NCBI GenBank assembly: GCA_044238875.1
Contig: JBIICM010000183.1
Location: forward strand, 1 to 5,008
Reading direction: 5' to 3'
DNA from: JAIBAI01 sp044238875
GTDB lineage: Bacteria > Bacteroidota > Bacteroidia > M30B66
DNA length: 5,008 bases
In this document: positions 1 to 5,008 of the stretch, piece by piece
Layout of the letters: every line of letters starts with the position of its first letter
How positions within the stretch are numbered: the stretch's first letter is position 1
Program-made: the position numbers and the translations under genes
Notes under the pieces: generated by a model
The model's input: only the letters and a program-made list of their open reading frames with translations
Told to the model about the DNA's origin: nothing
The model's database searches: none

Positions 1-1
1 A

Positions 2-49
2 ATTTTACGTCTGTTTATACTGCTGTGTACAATACTGATTTCGGGTTGC
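2..49 (+). other. Lipoprotein signal peptide with lipobox (N-terminus truncated)
   Basis: The codons encode ILRLFILLCTILISGC: a basic residue, a hydrophobic core, then the lipobox I-S-G-C, with the lipidated Cys at 47-49. The next residues are TPTGNSGEK. They lack the run of acidic residues right after Cys that acts as a surface-export signal in many Bacteroidota lipoproteins. The protein is therefore expected to stay facing the periplasm, where an importer's binding protein is needed. The initiator Met and probably one or more Lys lie outside the window. Confidence 0.85.
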
Positions 50-901
50 ACCCCAACAGGCAATTCCGGAGAAAAAGCACGTGTGCTGGTAACCACCGGG
101 ATGATTGGCGATGCCGTTAAGTATTTGCTGGGCAATACAGCTGAGGTAGATATTCTAATGGGACCGGGTGTAGATCCGCATCTTTACAAAGCCTCACAGG
201 GCGACATGCGCCGCATCAGTGAAGCGCGCCTGCTGGTGGTGAACGGCTTGCACCTAGAGGGAAAAATGACTGAAACCTTTGAGCGCCTTGCCGAAACAAA
301 ACCTGTAATTTTTGCCGGTAAAGGAATTCCCACGCCGGCACTACTGCCCATTCAGGGGAGCAAAAACCTTTATGATCCGCATATCTGGCTGGATGTTGCA
401 CGCTGGTCGGAAGGTGTGGCCTATATAGGCCGGCAACTCTGTATAAACTTCACAGAAGATTCGGCGGTCATCCGGCAAAGATTAAATACCTACCTTGACT
501 CACTTGGTAAACTTGACAAGTGGTGCCGGCTCTATTTGAATGAGATTCAACCCGATCAGCGGGTGCTGATTACCTCGCATGATGCATTTCAGTATTTCGG
601 AAGAGCCTATGGTTTTAAGGTGAAAGGCCTTCAGGGTATTTCAACCGTTTCAGAATATGGCTTAAGAGACATCCGTGAAATGGTGAATTTTATATGTGAC
701 AGAAAGATAAAGGCTGTATTTGTAGAAAGCTCTGTCCCCGAACAATCCATACGTGCTGTTATTGAAGGTTGTCAGGCCAGGGGGCATCAGCTCAATAAGG
801 GGGGCACCCTGTTTTCGGATGCCGTTGGCGCTGATGGCAGCTATTTCAGCATGGTAAGGCATAATGTTGCCACAATCAAGGAAGCCCTGAGCCAACCCTA
901 A
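2..901 (+). CDS. troA: Metal ABC transporter substrate-binding lipoprotein, TroA/MntA/YtgA type (5' end cut off)
   Basis: Solute-binding protein that captures a divalent metal, probably Mn(II) or Fe(II), in the periplasm and hands it to the permeases encoded downstream. The frame is open from base 2, so the true start lies a few codons left of the window; the GTG at 83 is internal. Codons from base 2 encode a hydrophobic signal peptide ending in lipobox LISGC (Cys codon 47-49). TroA-family signatures follow: TTGMIGDAV, then MGPGVDPHLYKA, NGLHLEGKM, YDPHIWLDV, ITSHDAFQYFGRAYG and VFVESSVPEQ. The expected four metal ligands are His (179-181), His (380-382), Glu (725-727) and Asp (818-820). His2-Glu-Asp is the PsaA/MntC-like set; ZnuA uses three His. 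There is also no His-rich loop as in ZnuA. About 300 residues are visible, normal for the family. The family call is firm; the metal is inferred. The stop is 2 bases before the ATPase gene. Confidence 0.95.
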   Translation: MLRLFILLCTILISGCTPTGNSGEKARVLVTTGMIGDAVKYLLGNTAEVDILMGPGVDPHLYKASQGDMRRISEARLLVVNGLHLEGKMTETFERLAETKPVIFAGKGIPTPALLPIQGSKNLYDPHIWLDVARWSEGVAYIGRQLCINFTEDSAVIRQRLNTYLDSLGKLDKWCRLYLNEIQPDQRVLITSHDAFQYFGRAYGFKVKGLQGISTVSEYGLRDIREMVNFICDRKIKAVFVESSVPEQSIRAVIEGCQARGHQLNKGGTLFSDAVGADGSYFSMVRHNVATIKEALSQP

Positions 902-903
902 TC

Positions 904-1692
904 ATGATTATTCATACCCAAGATCCGGCCATAGAGGCGCATAACCTGACTGTTATCTACAACCGGAAACCCGTTTTGTGGAATATTGATTTCACCCTGC
1001 CACAGGGTAAACTTACAGGCATTATGGGGCCGAACGGAGCCGGTAAATCAACGCTGATCAAAGCTATACTTGGTTTGGTGCCGCTTAATTCAGGTTATGC
1101 CCGAATTTTTGGAGAGGAGCTCAACACTGTCAGACAGCGTGTGGGCTATATACCCCAGAGACAGACGATTGACTGGGATTTTCCAGCTACTGTGAGGGAT
1201 GTGGTTACAATGGGGCGTTTTCAGAAAAAGGGGCTGTTTAAACGTCTCGATCAGCATGACCAACAAATTGTTGCTGAAGCGCTTGAGCAGGTGGGTATGA
1301 CAGGATATGCAGGCAGACAGATTTCGCAATTATCAGGAGGTCAGCAACAAAGGGTGTTTCTGGCCAGGGCCATAGCGCAGCAGGCTACGCTATATCTGCT
1401 CGATGAACCTTTTGCAGGTGTTGATGCCTCAACCGAACAATCCATCATGAGACTGCTCCGGGAAATGATTTCAGCCGGAAAAACAATCGTTGTAATACAT
1501 CATGACCTGCACAGTGCCAGAGATTATTTCGACTGGCTTGTTTTGCTCAATACCTCACTGGTGGCCAGCGGTCCTGTTCAAGAAGTTTTCACCGACGATT
1601 TACTCAGGGCAGCATACAGCGGCAAACTAACCGTTTTATCAAAGGTGGGCGATCAATTAAGGGATCGTAATTTTCCGGTAAGGGAGGCATGA
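904..1692 (+). CDS. troB: Metal ABC transporter ATP-binding protein (TroB/MntB/YtgB/ZnuC type)
   Basis: Cytoplasmic ATPase subunit that drives metal import through the two permeases that follow. All nucleotide-binding motifs are intact in the 262-residue protein: Walker A GPNGAGKST at 42-50, Q-loop Gln86 (GYIPQR), signature LSGGQ at 143-147, Walker B LYLLDEP at 163-169 with catalytic Glu168, D-loop AGVD at 171-174 and H-loop His200 in VVIHHDL. The segment YIPQRQTIDWDFPATVRDVVTMG-like around 83-104 is typical of Mn/Fe/Zn importer ATPases (IDWDFP after the Q-loop). Length is normal. The ATG lies 2 bases after the upstream stop and has no Shine-Dalgarno sequence, so translation probably depends on coupling or on the AT-rich initiation typical of Bacteroidota. 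The gene overlaps the next by 4 bases (ATGA). The family is certain; metal specificity cannot be read from the ATPase. Confidence 0.97.
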   Translation: MIIHTQDPAIEAHNLTVIYNRKPVLWNIDFTLPQGKLTGIMGPNGAGKSTLIKAILGLVPLNSGYARIFGEELNTVRQRVGYIPQRQTIDWDFPATVRDVVTMGRFQKKGLFKRLDQHDQQIVAEALEQVGMTGYAGRQISQLSGGQQQRVFLARAIAQQATLYLLDEPFAGVDASTEQSIMRLLREMISAGKTIVVIHHDLHSARDYFDWLVLLNTSLVASGPVQEVFTDDLLRAAYSGKLTVLSKVGDQLRDRNFPVREA

Positions 1693-2987
1693 AAACTGAG
1701 CTGATTGATTTTCTGCTGTTGCGCGACCCCAACGTGAAGCTTGTGGTGGCCGGCACCATGCTGATAGGGCTGGTTTCAGCCATTACGGGCTGTTTCACTT
1801 TTTTAAGAAAGCGATCACTGGCGGGCGATGCCATTGCCCATAGTGTGCTACCCGGGGTTTGTCTTGCATTTATTCTTTCAGGCCAAAAGAATCCTTTTGT
1901 GCTGATGACAGGAGCCATGGTTACCGGCTTACTCAGCCTGCTGCTCATGGAAGCCTTAACAAAAGCCCGGCTTGCAAGGCCTGATACAGCCATCGCCCTG
2001 ATGTTGTCGGTGTTTTTCGGCGCAGGTATTGTTTTACTCACTGCCATCCAGCATCAGGGAAACGCAGCTCAGGCCGGCCTTGACAAATATTTGTTGGGCA
2101 AGGCGGCATCCATCACCTCTGCAGACCTGAATGTTATTCTGCTTTCATCGGTCATGATTTTGCTTTTTATCGCTTTTTTTTTCAGGGGTTTATACCTGAT
2201 CTCATTCGATGAAGCATTTGCTGTTTCGGCAGGTTTTCCGGTAAAATTTCTGAAGGCCCTGCTTTCATTTATTACTGTTTGGACCATTGCAGTTGGCATT
2301 CAAAGCACAGGCGTGGTGCTGGTTGCCGCCTTACTGGTCACCCCTGCCCTGTCAGCGCGCATCTGGACCCATTCGATGCCGGTGATGATGCTGATTGCGG
2401 GGGCTATCGGGCTCGGCTCAGGATATGGAGGCGCCCTGATTTCCTACCTTGCTCCGGCCATGCCTACAGGCCCCTGGATCGTAATTACCGCTACGGCCAT
2501 CGCAGGATTTTCGCTCGTTTTCGCCCCACAGAGGGGTTTGTTCCCGCGGTGGCTTGTTCACAGAAATAACCGGCGAAAATCAACCGATGAAAATATCCTG
2601 AAACTGTTTTATAAACTCATCGAAAGAAGCGCCGGCAAGCAGGAAATCTTTTTGGAAGAAGACCTTGCGAACCAGCGGGCATTTAAACTGGGAGCGCTTC
2701 GCAGCGGCCTGATCCGGCTCTTGCGCAAAGGTATGATTGATATGCAAGCCGGGGCTTACAGCTTAACCCCTTCAGGCGCAGCTGAGGCAGAGCGCATTGT
2801 AAGGCTGCACCGACTTTGGGAACTTTATCTTCAGAAATACCTGCACCTCAACCCTGATCATGTGCATGATGATGCGGAAGCGATTGAACATGTAATCACC
2901 CCTGAAATCGAAAAAATGCTCGACAAGGAGCTTGACTATCCGCTGAAGGATCCCCATCAAACCATTATACCACCTGCAGGCAGATGA
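1689..2987 (+). CDS. troC: Metal ABC transporter permease fused to a C-terminal DtxR/MntR-type regulator (YtgCR-like)
   Basis: The 432-residue protein has two parts. Residues 1 to about 280 form an ABC-3 family permease with about eight hydrophobic segments (roughly 17-38, 47-65, 70-91, 100-120, 148-165, 190-220, 230-255, 262-280). It carries the family motif GDAIAHSVLPG at 46-56 and GLDKYLLGKAASIT at 130-143. Unfused permeases of this family are about 270-300 residues long. After a basic juxtamembrane stretch (RWLVHRNNRRK, 287-297), which puts the tail in the cytoplasm, residues 298-432 match a DtxR-family repressor: a winged helix (about 300-362) and a dimerisation/metal-binding domain (about 363-432). 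Chlamydia YtgCR has the same fusion, and there the regulator is reported to be released by proteolysis. The start overlaps the ATPase stop by 4 bases. AGGGAGG sits only one base before the ATG, probably too close to act as a normal ribosome site. Permease and fusion are clear; a working regulator is inference. Confidence 0.95.
   Translation: MKTELIDFLLLRDPNVKLVVAGTMLIGLVSAITGCFTFLRKRSLAGDAIAHSVLPGVCLAFILSGQKNPFVLMTGAMVTGLLSLLLMEALTKARLARPDTAIALMLSVFFGAGIVLLTAIQHQGNAAQAGLDKYLLGKAASITSADLNVILLSSVMILLFIAFFFRGLYLISFDEAFAVSAGFPVKFLKALLSFITVWTIAVGIQSTGVVLVAALLVTPALSARIWTHSMPVMMLIAGAIGLGSGYGGALISYLAPAMPTGPWIVITATAIAGFSLVFAPQRGLFPRWLVHRNNRRKSTDENILKLFYKLIERSAGKQEIFLEEDLANQRAFKLGALRSGLIRLLRKGMIDMQAGAYSLTPSGAAEAERIVRLHRLWELYLQKYLHLNPDHVHDDAEAIEHVITPEIEKMLDKELDYPLKDPHQTIIPPAGR
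2580..2987 (+). other. DtxR/MntR-like regulator domain at the C-terminus of the permease
   Basis: Codons 298-432 of the permease gene. The winged helix has a putative recognition helix around residues 333-347 (KLGALRSGLIRLLRK), followed by GMIDM and the wing YSLTPSG. The dimerisation domain shows the family hallmarks RLHRLWE, VHDDAEAIEH and DPHQTIIP. Aligned by eye to DtxR, His374 corresponds to His79, Glu378 to Glu83, His393 to His98, Glu397 to Cys102, Glu400 to Glu105 and His401 to His106. Glu at the Cys102 position is what MntR has. In helix 1, however, MntR Asp8 and Glu11 (DtxR Met10 at the first) align with Asn302 and Lys305. The SH3-like third domain of DtxR is absent, as in MntR. Domain identity is well supported; metal-dependent DNA binding is untested. 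Confidence 0.88.
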
Positions 2988-3823
2988 TGTTACCCGGCCT
3001 AAACGACTGGTGGATCATCGCTACCACGGCCCTGGTGTCGCTTTGCTGCGTGATACCCGGCACTTTTCTGGTGCTGCGGCGCATGGCTATGTTTGGTGAT
3101 GCCATATCACATGCGGTGCTGCCGGGGCTCGTAATCGCCTATCTGCTCAGCGGCAGCAAGGCTGGGCCCGGGCTTCTGGTTGGCGCCGCTTCAACCGGAT
3201 TGTTCGTTACCTTCATGATTGAACTTTTGCAGAAACGGGTTAAGGTTCAGCATGATGCCGCCATCGGGTTGATCTACACCTTTCTGTTCGCCTTAGGTGT
3301 AATCATGGTATCACAATTTGCCGGCATGGCCGATCTTGATCAGGATTGTGTGCTTTTCGGAGAGGTGGCCTTCGCCCCCTTTGATTTGTTAAATGGCATC
3401 CCCAGGCAAATCTGGATCAGCGGAGGATTGCTCATCGTGCTGCTGCTCACCCTTTTCGTTGGTTACCGGGGTTTGTACCTCAGCACCTTTGATCCTGAAT
3501 TCGCCACAGCCTTAGGCATACAGGTAATGGTTTGGCATTATTTACTAATGGGCATGGTTTCACTGAGCACAGTGGTGGCCTTCGAGTCAGTGGGTGCTGT
3601 ACTGGTTATTGCGTTTATGGTAGGCCCTCCAGCTATTGCATCACTGTTTTCAAAAAGCTTGAGCGGCATGTTGCTGCTGGGCTGCGCCGTGGCCATTTTG
3701 AGTTCTTTTGCCGGATATTTTCTGGCCACCTTTCTGGATGCCAATATCGGTGGTTGCGTATCAGTTGTGATTGGAGTTTTTTTCGGGCTGGCCGTTATCA
3801 TCCGGAAAACCTTAAGAACATAA
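2984..3823 (+). CDS. troD: Metal ABC transporter permease, second subunit (TroD/YtgD type)
   Basis: Integral inner-membrane permease of the ABC-3 family, 279 residues, expected to pair with the preceding permease to form the metal channel. It has the family motif FGDAISHAVLPG at 37-48 and about eight hydrophobic segments (roughly 10-31, 44-57, 62-82, 92-110, 145-165, 185-215, 225-248, 254-274). DLDQDCVLFGEVAFAPFD at 117-134 is a conserved stretch of the Mn/Fe-type second permease. The protein ends at KTLRT straight after the last membrane segment, so unlike its partner it carries no regulator. The start is the first of two adjacent ATG codons (2984 or 2987). The first overlaps the upstream stop as ATGA, which favours translational coupling. 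It is the last gene of the operon as judged by the following gap and T tract. The family is certain and the substrate inferred. Confidence 0.96.
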   Translation: MMLPGLNDWWIIATTALVSLCCVIPGTFLVLRRMAMFGDAISHAVLPGLVIAYLLSGSKAGPGLLVGAASTGLFVTFMIELLQKRVKVQHDAAIGLIYTFLFALGVIMVSQFAGMADLDQDCVLFGEVAFAPFDLLNGIPRQIWISGGLLIVLLLTLFVGYRGLYLSTFDPEFATALGIQVMVWHYLLMGMVSLSTVVAFESVGAVLVIAFMVGPPAIASLFSKSLSGMLLLGCAVAILSSFAGYFLATFLDANIGGCVSVVIGVFFGLAVIIRKTLRT

Positions 3824-3847
3824 CAAGCTTCCTGTTTTTTTACCATC

Positions 3848-3885
3848 CCGGCCATATTTTATTAGTCATTTGCAGGATTGGCCGG
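3848..3885. repeat. GC-rich inverted repeat CCGGCCA / TGGCCGG
   Basis: Perfect 7-base arms at 3848-3854 and 3879-3885, separated by 24 AT-rich bases. The arms stand out as GC-rich in an AT-rich gap. It could form a hairpin at the 3' end of the transporter transcript, but the loop is long and no clean T tract follows (only CTTT at 3891-3894). A repeat of this size can arise by chance in 100 bases. The repeat itself is directly visible; a terminator role is a weak inference. Confidence 0.4.
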
Positions 3886-3900
3886 CAATTCTTTAATTGC
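3885..3900. repeat. Short inverted repeat GCAATT-CTTT-AATTGC
   Basis: Perfect 6-base arms (3885-3890 and 3895-3900) around a 4-base spacer, 25 bases before the peptidase start codon. It abuts the preceding repeat and shares base 3885 with it. Placement close to where the promoter should be would fit an operator, but an AT-rich 16-base dyad is also plausible by chance. No known operator consensus is recognised in it. Confidence 0.35.
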
Positions 3901-3924
3901 GCTAAATATCAAATAAATCAATCC

Positions 3925-5008
3925 ATGAAAAAACCAATCATCTCTGCCCTGTTATTGGGCGGAATGTTAAGTCTGACAAGTGTTAATGCCCAAAATCAGA
4001 TAAGAACTAACAAAAAAGATTCACGCTACCAGTTTACAATCGAAAAGGAAATTGGTAATACTGGCATTAAAAGTCAGGATAATACCGGTACCTGCTGGAG
4101 TTTTTCAGGCAATTCGTTTCTGGAGTCAGAGCTTGAAAGGATGGGGAAAGGCAAGGTTGAGCTTTCTGAAATGTTTACCGTTCGAAAGGCATACAGCATG
4201 AAAGCGCAGAATTTTGTGCGGATGGGAGGGAAAGTGAATTTTGGTCAGGGCGGCGCTTTCCATGATGTAATCAATGTACTGCGTGCTTACGGAACCGTGC
4301 CCAAATCGGTTTATTCAGGATTGGCATACGGACAAAAGAAACACAATCATTCAGAGTTGGATGCTGTTACCCAGGCCATGCTGGGTGCTGTTGTAAAAAA
4401 TCCCGAAGGCAAACTCAGTCCGGTATGGCATAAAGCAACAGAAGCTGTTTTCGACGCCTATCTGGGTGCTGTTCCTGAGAAGTTCACCGTTGACGGAAAA
4501 GTTTATACCTCGCAGGAATATGCCCGGTTTCTCGGATTGAATGCAGACAATTACGTGGAAGTAACTTCCTTCACACATCATCCTTTTTATACTGACTTTG
4601 TGCTGGAAGTGCCCGACAACTGGGCCTGGGATCGTGTTTACAATGTTCCGATCAATGAATTTGAACAGATCATTGACAATGCGATTGCCAGCAATTACAG
4701 TGTAGCCTGGGCCAGCGACGTTAGTGAGAAAGGCTGGTTCTCATACCGTGACGGGCTGGCCGTGGTACCCGAAAAAGATTGGGATCAGATGCGTAAGGGT
4801 GAGCGCGACAGCGTTTACACTGATCCGGTTCCACAGCGAAAAATTACCCAGGAAATGCGCCAGGAGGCGTTCGACAACCAAAGTACCACCGACGATCATG
4901 GTATGCATATCGTTGGTATTGCAAAAGATCAGAAAGGCACCAAGTATTACATTGTGAAAAACTCATGGGGAGCCGATTCAAACGACTGCGGTGGCTATTT
5001 TTATGTTT
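3925..5008 (+). CDS. Secreted C1B family cysteine peptidase, bleomycin hydrolase/PepC-like (3' end cut off)
   Basis: Papain-fold peptidase predicted to act as an amino- or endopeptidase outside the cytoplasm. The frame starts at ATG 3925 and has no stop through 361 codons to the window edge. Residues 1-22 form a signal peptide (MKK, hydrophobic core, cleavage after VNA). Catalytic residues are all visible: oxyanion Gln51 and nucleophile Cys57 in KSQDNTGTCWSFS, His325 in DDHGMHIVGI, and Asn346 in VKNSWG. Other PepC/bleomycin hydrolase-like stretches include LSEMFTVRKAY, SFTHHPFYTDF, EVPDNWAWDRVYNVP and VAWASDVSEKGW, the last group strongly reminiscent of Bacteroidota C1 peptidases with signal peptides. 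Cytosolic PepC and bleomycin hydrolase have no export signal, so this is a secreted branch. By family length only a few dozen residues should be missing. The family and active site are secure; the substrate is unknown. It is separated from the metal operon by 101 bases and probably transcribed on its own. Confidence 0.93.
   Translation, partial: MKKPIISALLLGGMLSLTSVNAQNQIRTNKKDSRYQFTIEKEIGNTGIKSQDNTGTCWSFSGNSFLESELERMGKGKVELSEMFTVRKAYSMKAQNFVRMGGKVNFGQGGAFHDVINVLRAYGTVPKSVYSGLAYGQKKHNHSELDAVTQAMLGAVVKNPEGKLSPVWHKATEAVFDAYLGAVPEKFTVDGKVYTSQEYARFLGLNADNYVEVTSFTHHPFYTDFVLEVPDNWAWDRVYNVPINEFEQIIDNAIASNYSVAWASDVSEKGWFSYRDGLAVVPEKDWDQMRKGERDSVYTDPVPQRKITQEMRQEAFDNQSTTDDHGMHIVGIAKDQKGTKYYIVKNSWGADSNDCGGYFYV

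Larger units (their letters stand above)
3824..3924 (+). other. Intergenic region between the transporter operon and the peptidase gene
   Basis: A 101-base AT-rich gap. A T7 tract (3835-3841) follows 11 bases after the troD stop. The only stem that could precede it is weak (AAAAC at 3806-3810 with GTTTT at 3834-3838, plus AAG/CTT inside), so an intrinsic terminator is possible but not convincing. Two small inverted repeats follow at 3848-3885 and 3885-3900. A promoter for the peptidase gene should lie here, but no good match to the Bacteroidota TTTG / TAnnTTTG elements was found. There is no Shine-Dalgarno sequence before the ATG at 3925; the leader (aaataaatcaatcc) is AT-rich, as usual in this phylum. 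Confidence 0.6.

Noticed and set aside
899..910. Perfect 12-base palindrome TAATCATGATTA spanning the troA stop and troB start, possibly an operator.
   Set aside because: About one such palindrome is expected by chance in 5 kb. It lies inside the operon, is limited by a stop and a start codon, does not match a DtxR or MntR site I recognise, and cannot form a stable hairpin without a loop.
1681..1687. AGGGAGG as a strong Shine-Dalgarno site for the permease-regulator gene.
   Set aside because: Only one base separates it from the ATG, too short for normal use. It also encodes the end of the ATPase (Arg-Glu-Ala region), and Bacteroidota rarely rely on such sites.
1604..2047. Minus-strand open frame of 147 codons.
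   Set aside because: It lies opposite the ATPase end and permease start, which have clear family motifs. Its translation is low-complexity, rich in Ser, Pro and Ala, with no recognisable domain, typical of an antisense shadow.
2279..2569. Plus-strand 96-codon frame inside the fusion gene, as if from a frameshifted second product.
   Set aside because: The main frame is intact and carries permease helices through this region. The alternative frame is rich in Arg, His, Cys and Pro, with no family resemblance.
3538..3855. Minus-strand open frame of 105 codons that begins in the intergenic gap.
   Set aside because: Almost all of it is antisense to the second permease. It shows no motif and no upstream signals.
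3869..3910. Candidate Bacteroidota promoter: TTTG at 3869-3872 with TAATTGCG at 3894-3901, or ATTG at 3877-3880 with TAAATATC at 3903-3910.
   Set aside because: The -7 candidates match TAnnTTTG at only four of six fixed positions and the spacings (21 and 22 bases) are long. Neither is better than the other, so no promoter is annotated.

Overview
The window looks like a stretch of a Bacteroidota chromosome, probably Bacteroidales-like. Three things suggest this. The start codons mostly lack a usable Shine-Dalgarno sequence. The last gene is a C1B-type peptidase with a signal peptide, of the kind common in that phylum. The first gene is a lipoprotein with a short periplasmic-type tether. This assignment rests on protein style, not on any marker gene.

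Positions 2-3823 hold four genes on the + strand, packed with a 2-base gap and then two ATGA overlaps. Together they encode a complete cluster-A-I (TroABCD/MntABC/YtgABCD type) manganese/iron/zinc ABC importer. The parts are a lipid-anchored metal-binding protein (its start lies just left of the window), an ATPase, and two ABC-3 family permeases. The first permease carries a C-terminal DtxR/MntR-type metalloregulator domain. Both this fusion and the gene order (binding protein, ATPase, permease-regulator, permease) match the chlamydial ytgABCRD operon. The likely scheme is import of Mn(II) or Fe(II) across the inner membrane, with metal sensing built into the transporter itself. The operon promoter is upstream of the window and cannot be seen.

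Positions 3824-3924 are a 101-base AT-rich intergenic gap. It holds a T7 tract directly after the last transporter gene and two small inverted repeats, but no convincing promoter.

Positions 3925-5008 hold the first 361 codons of a secreted papain-fold cysteine peptidase of the bleomycin hydrolase/PepC (C1B) type. All catalytic residues are present, and the gene runs off the right edge. It has no obvious functional link to the transporter.

The most interesting item is the permease-regulator fusion. Its regulator half looks MntR-like in the dimerisation domain (Glu where DtxR has Cys102) but appears to lack both metal ligands normally supplied by the first helix.
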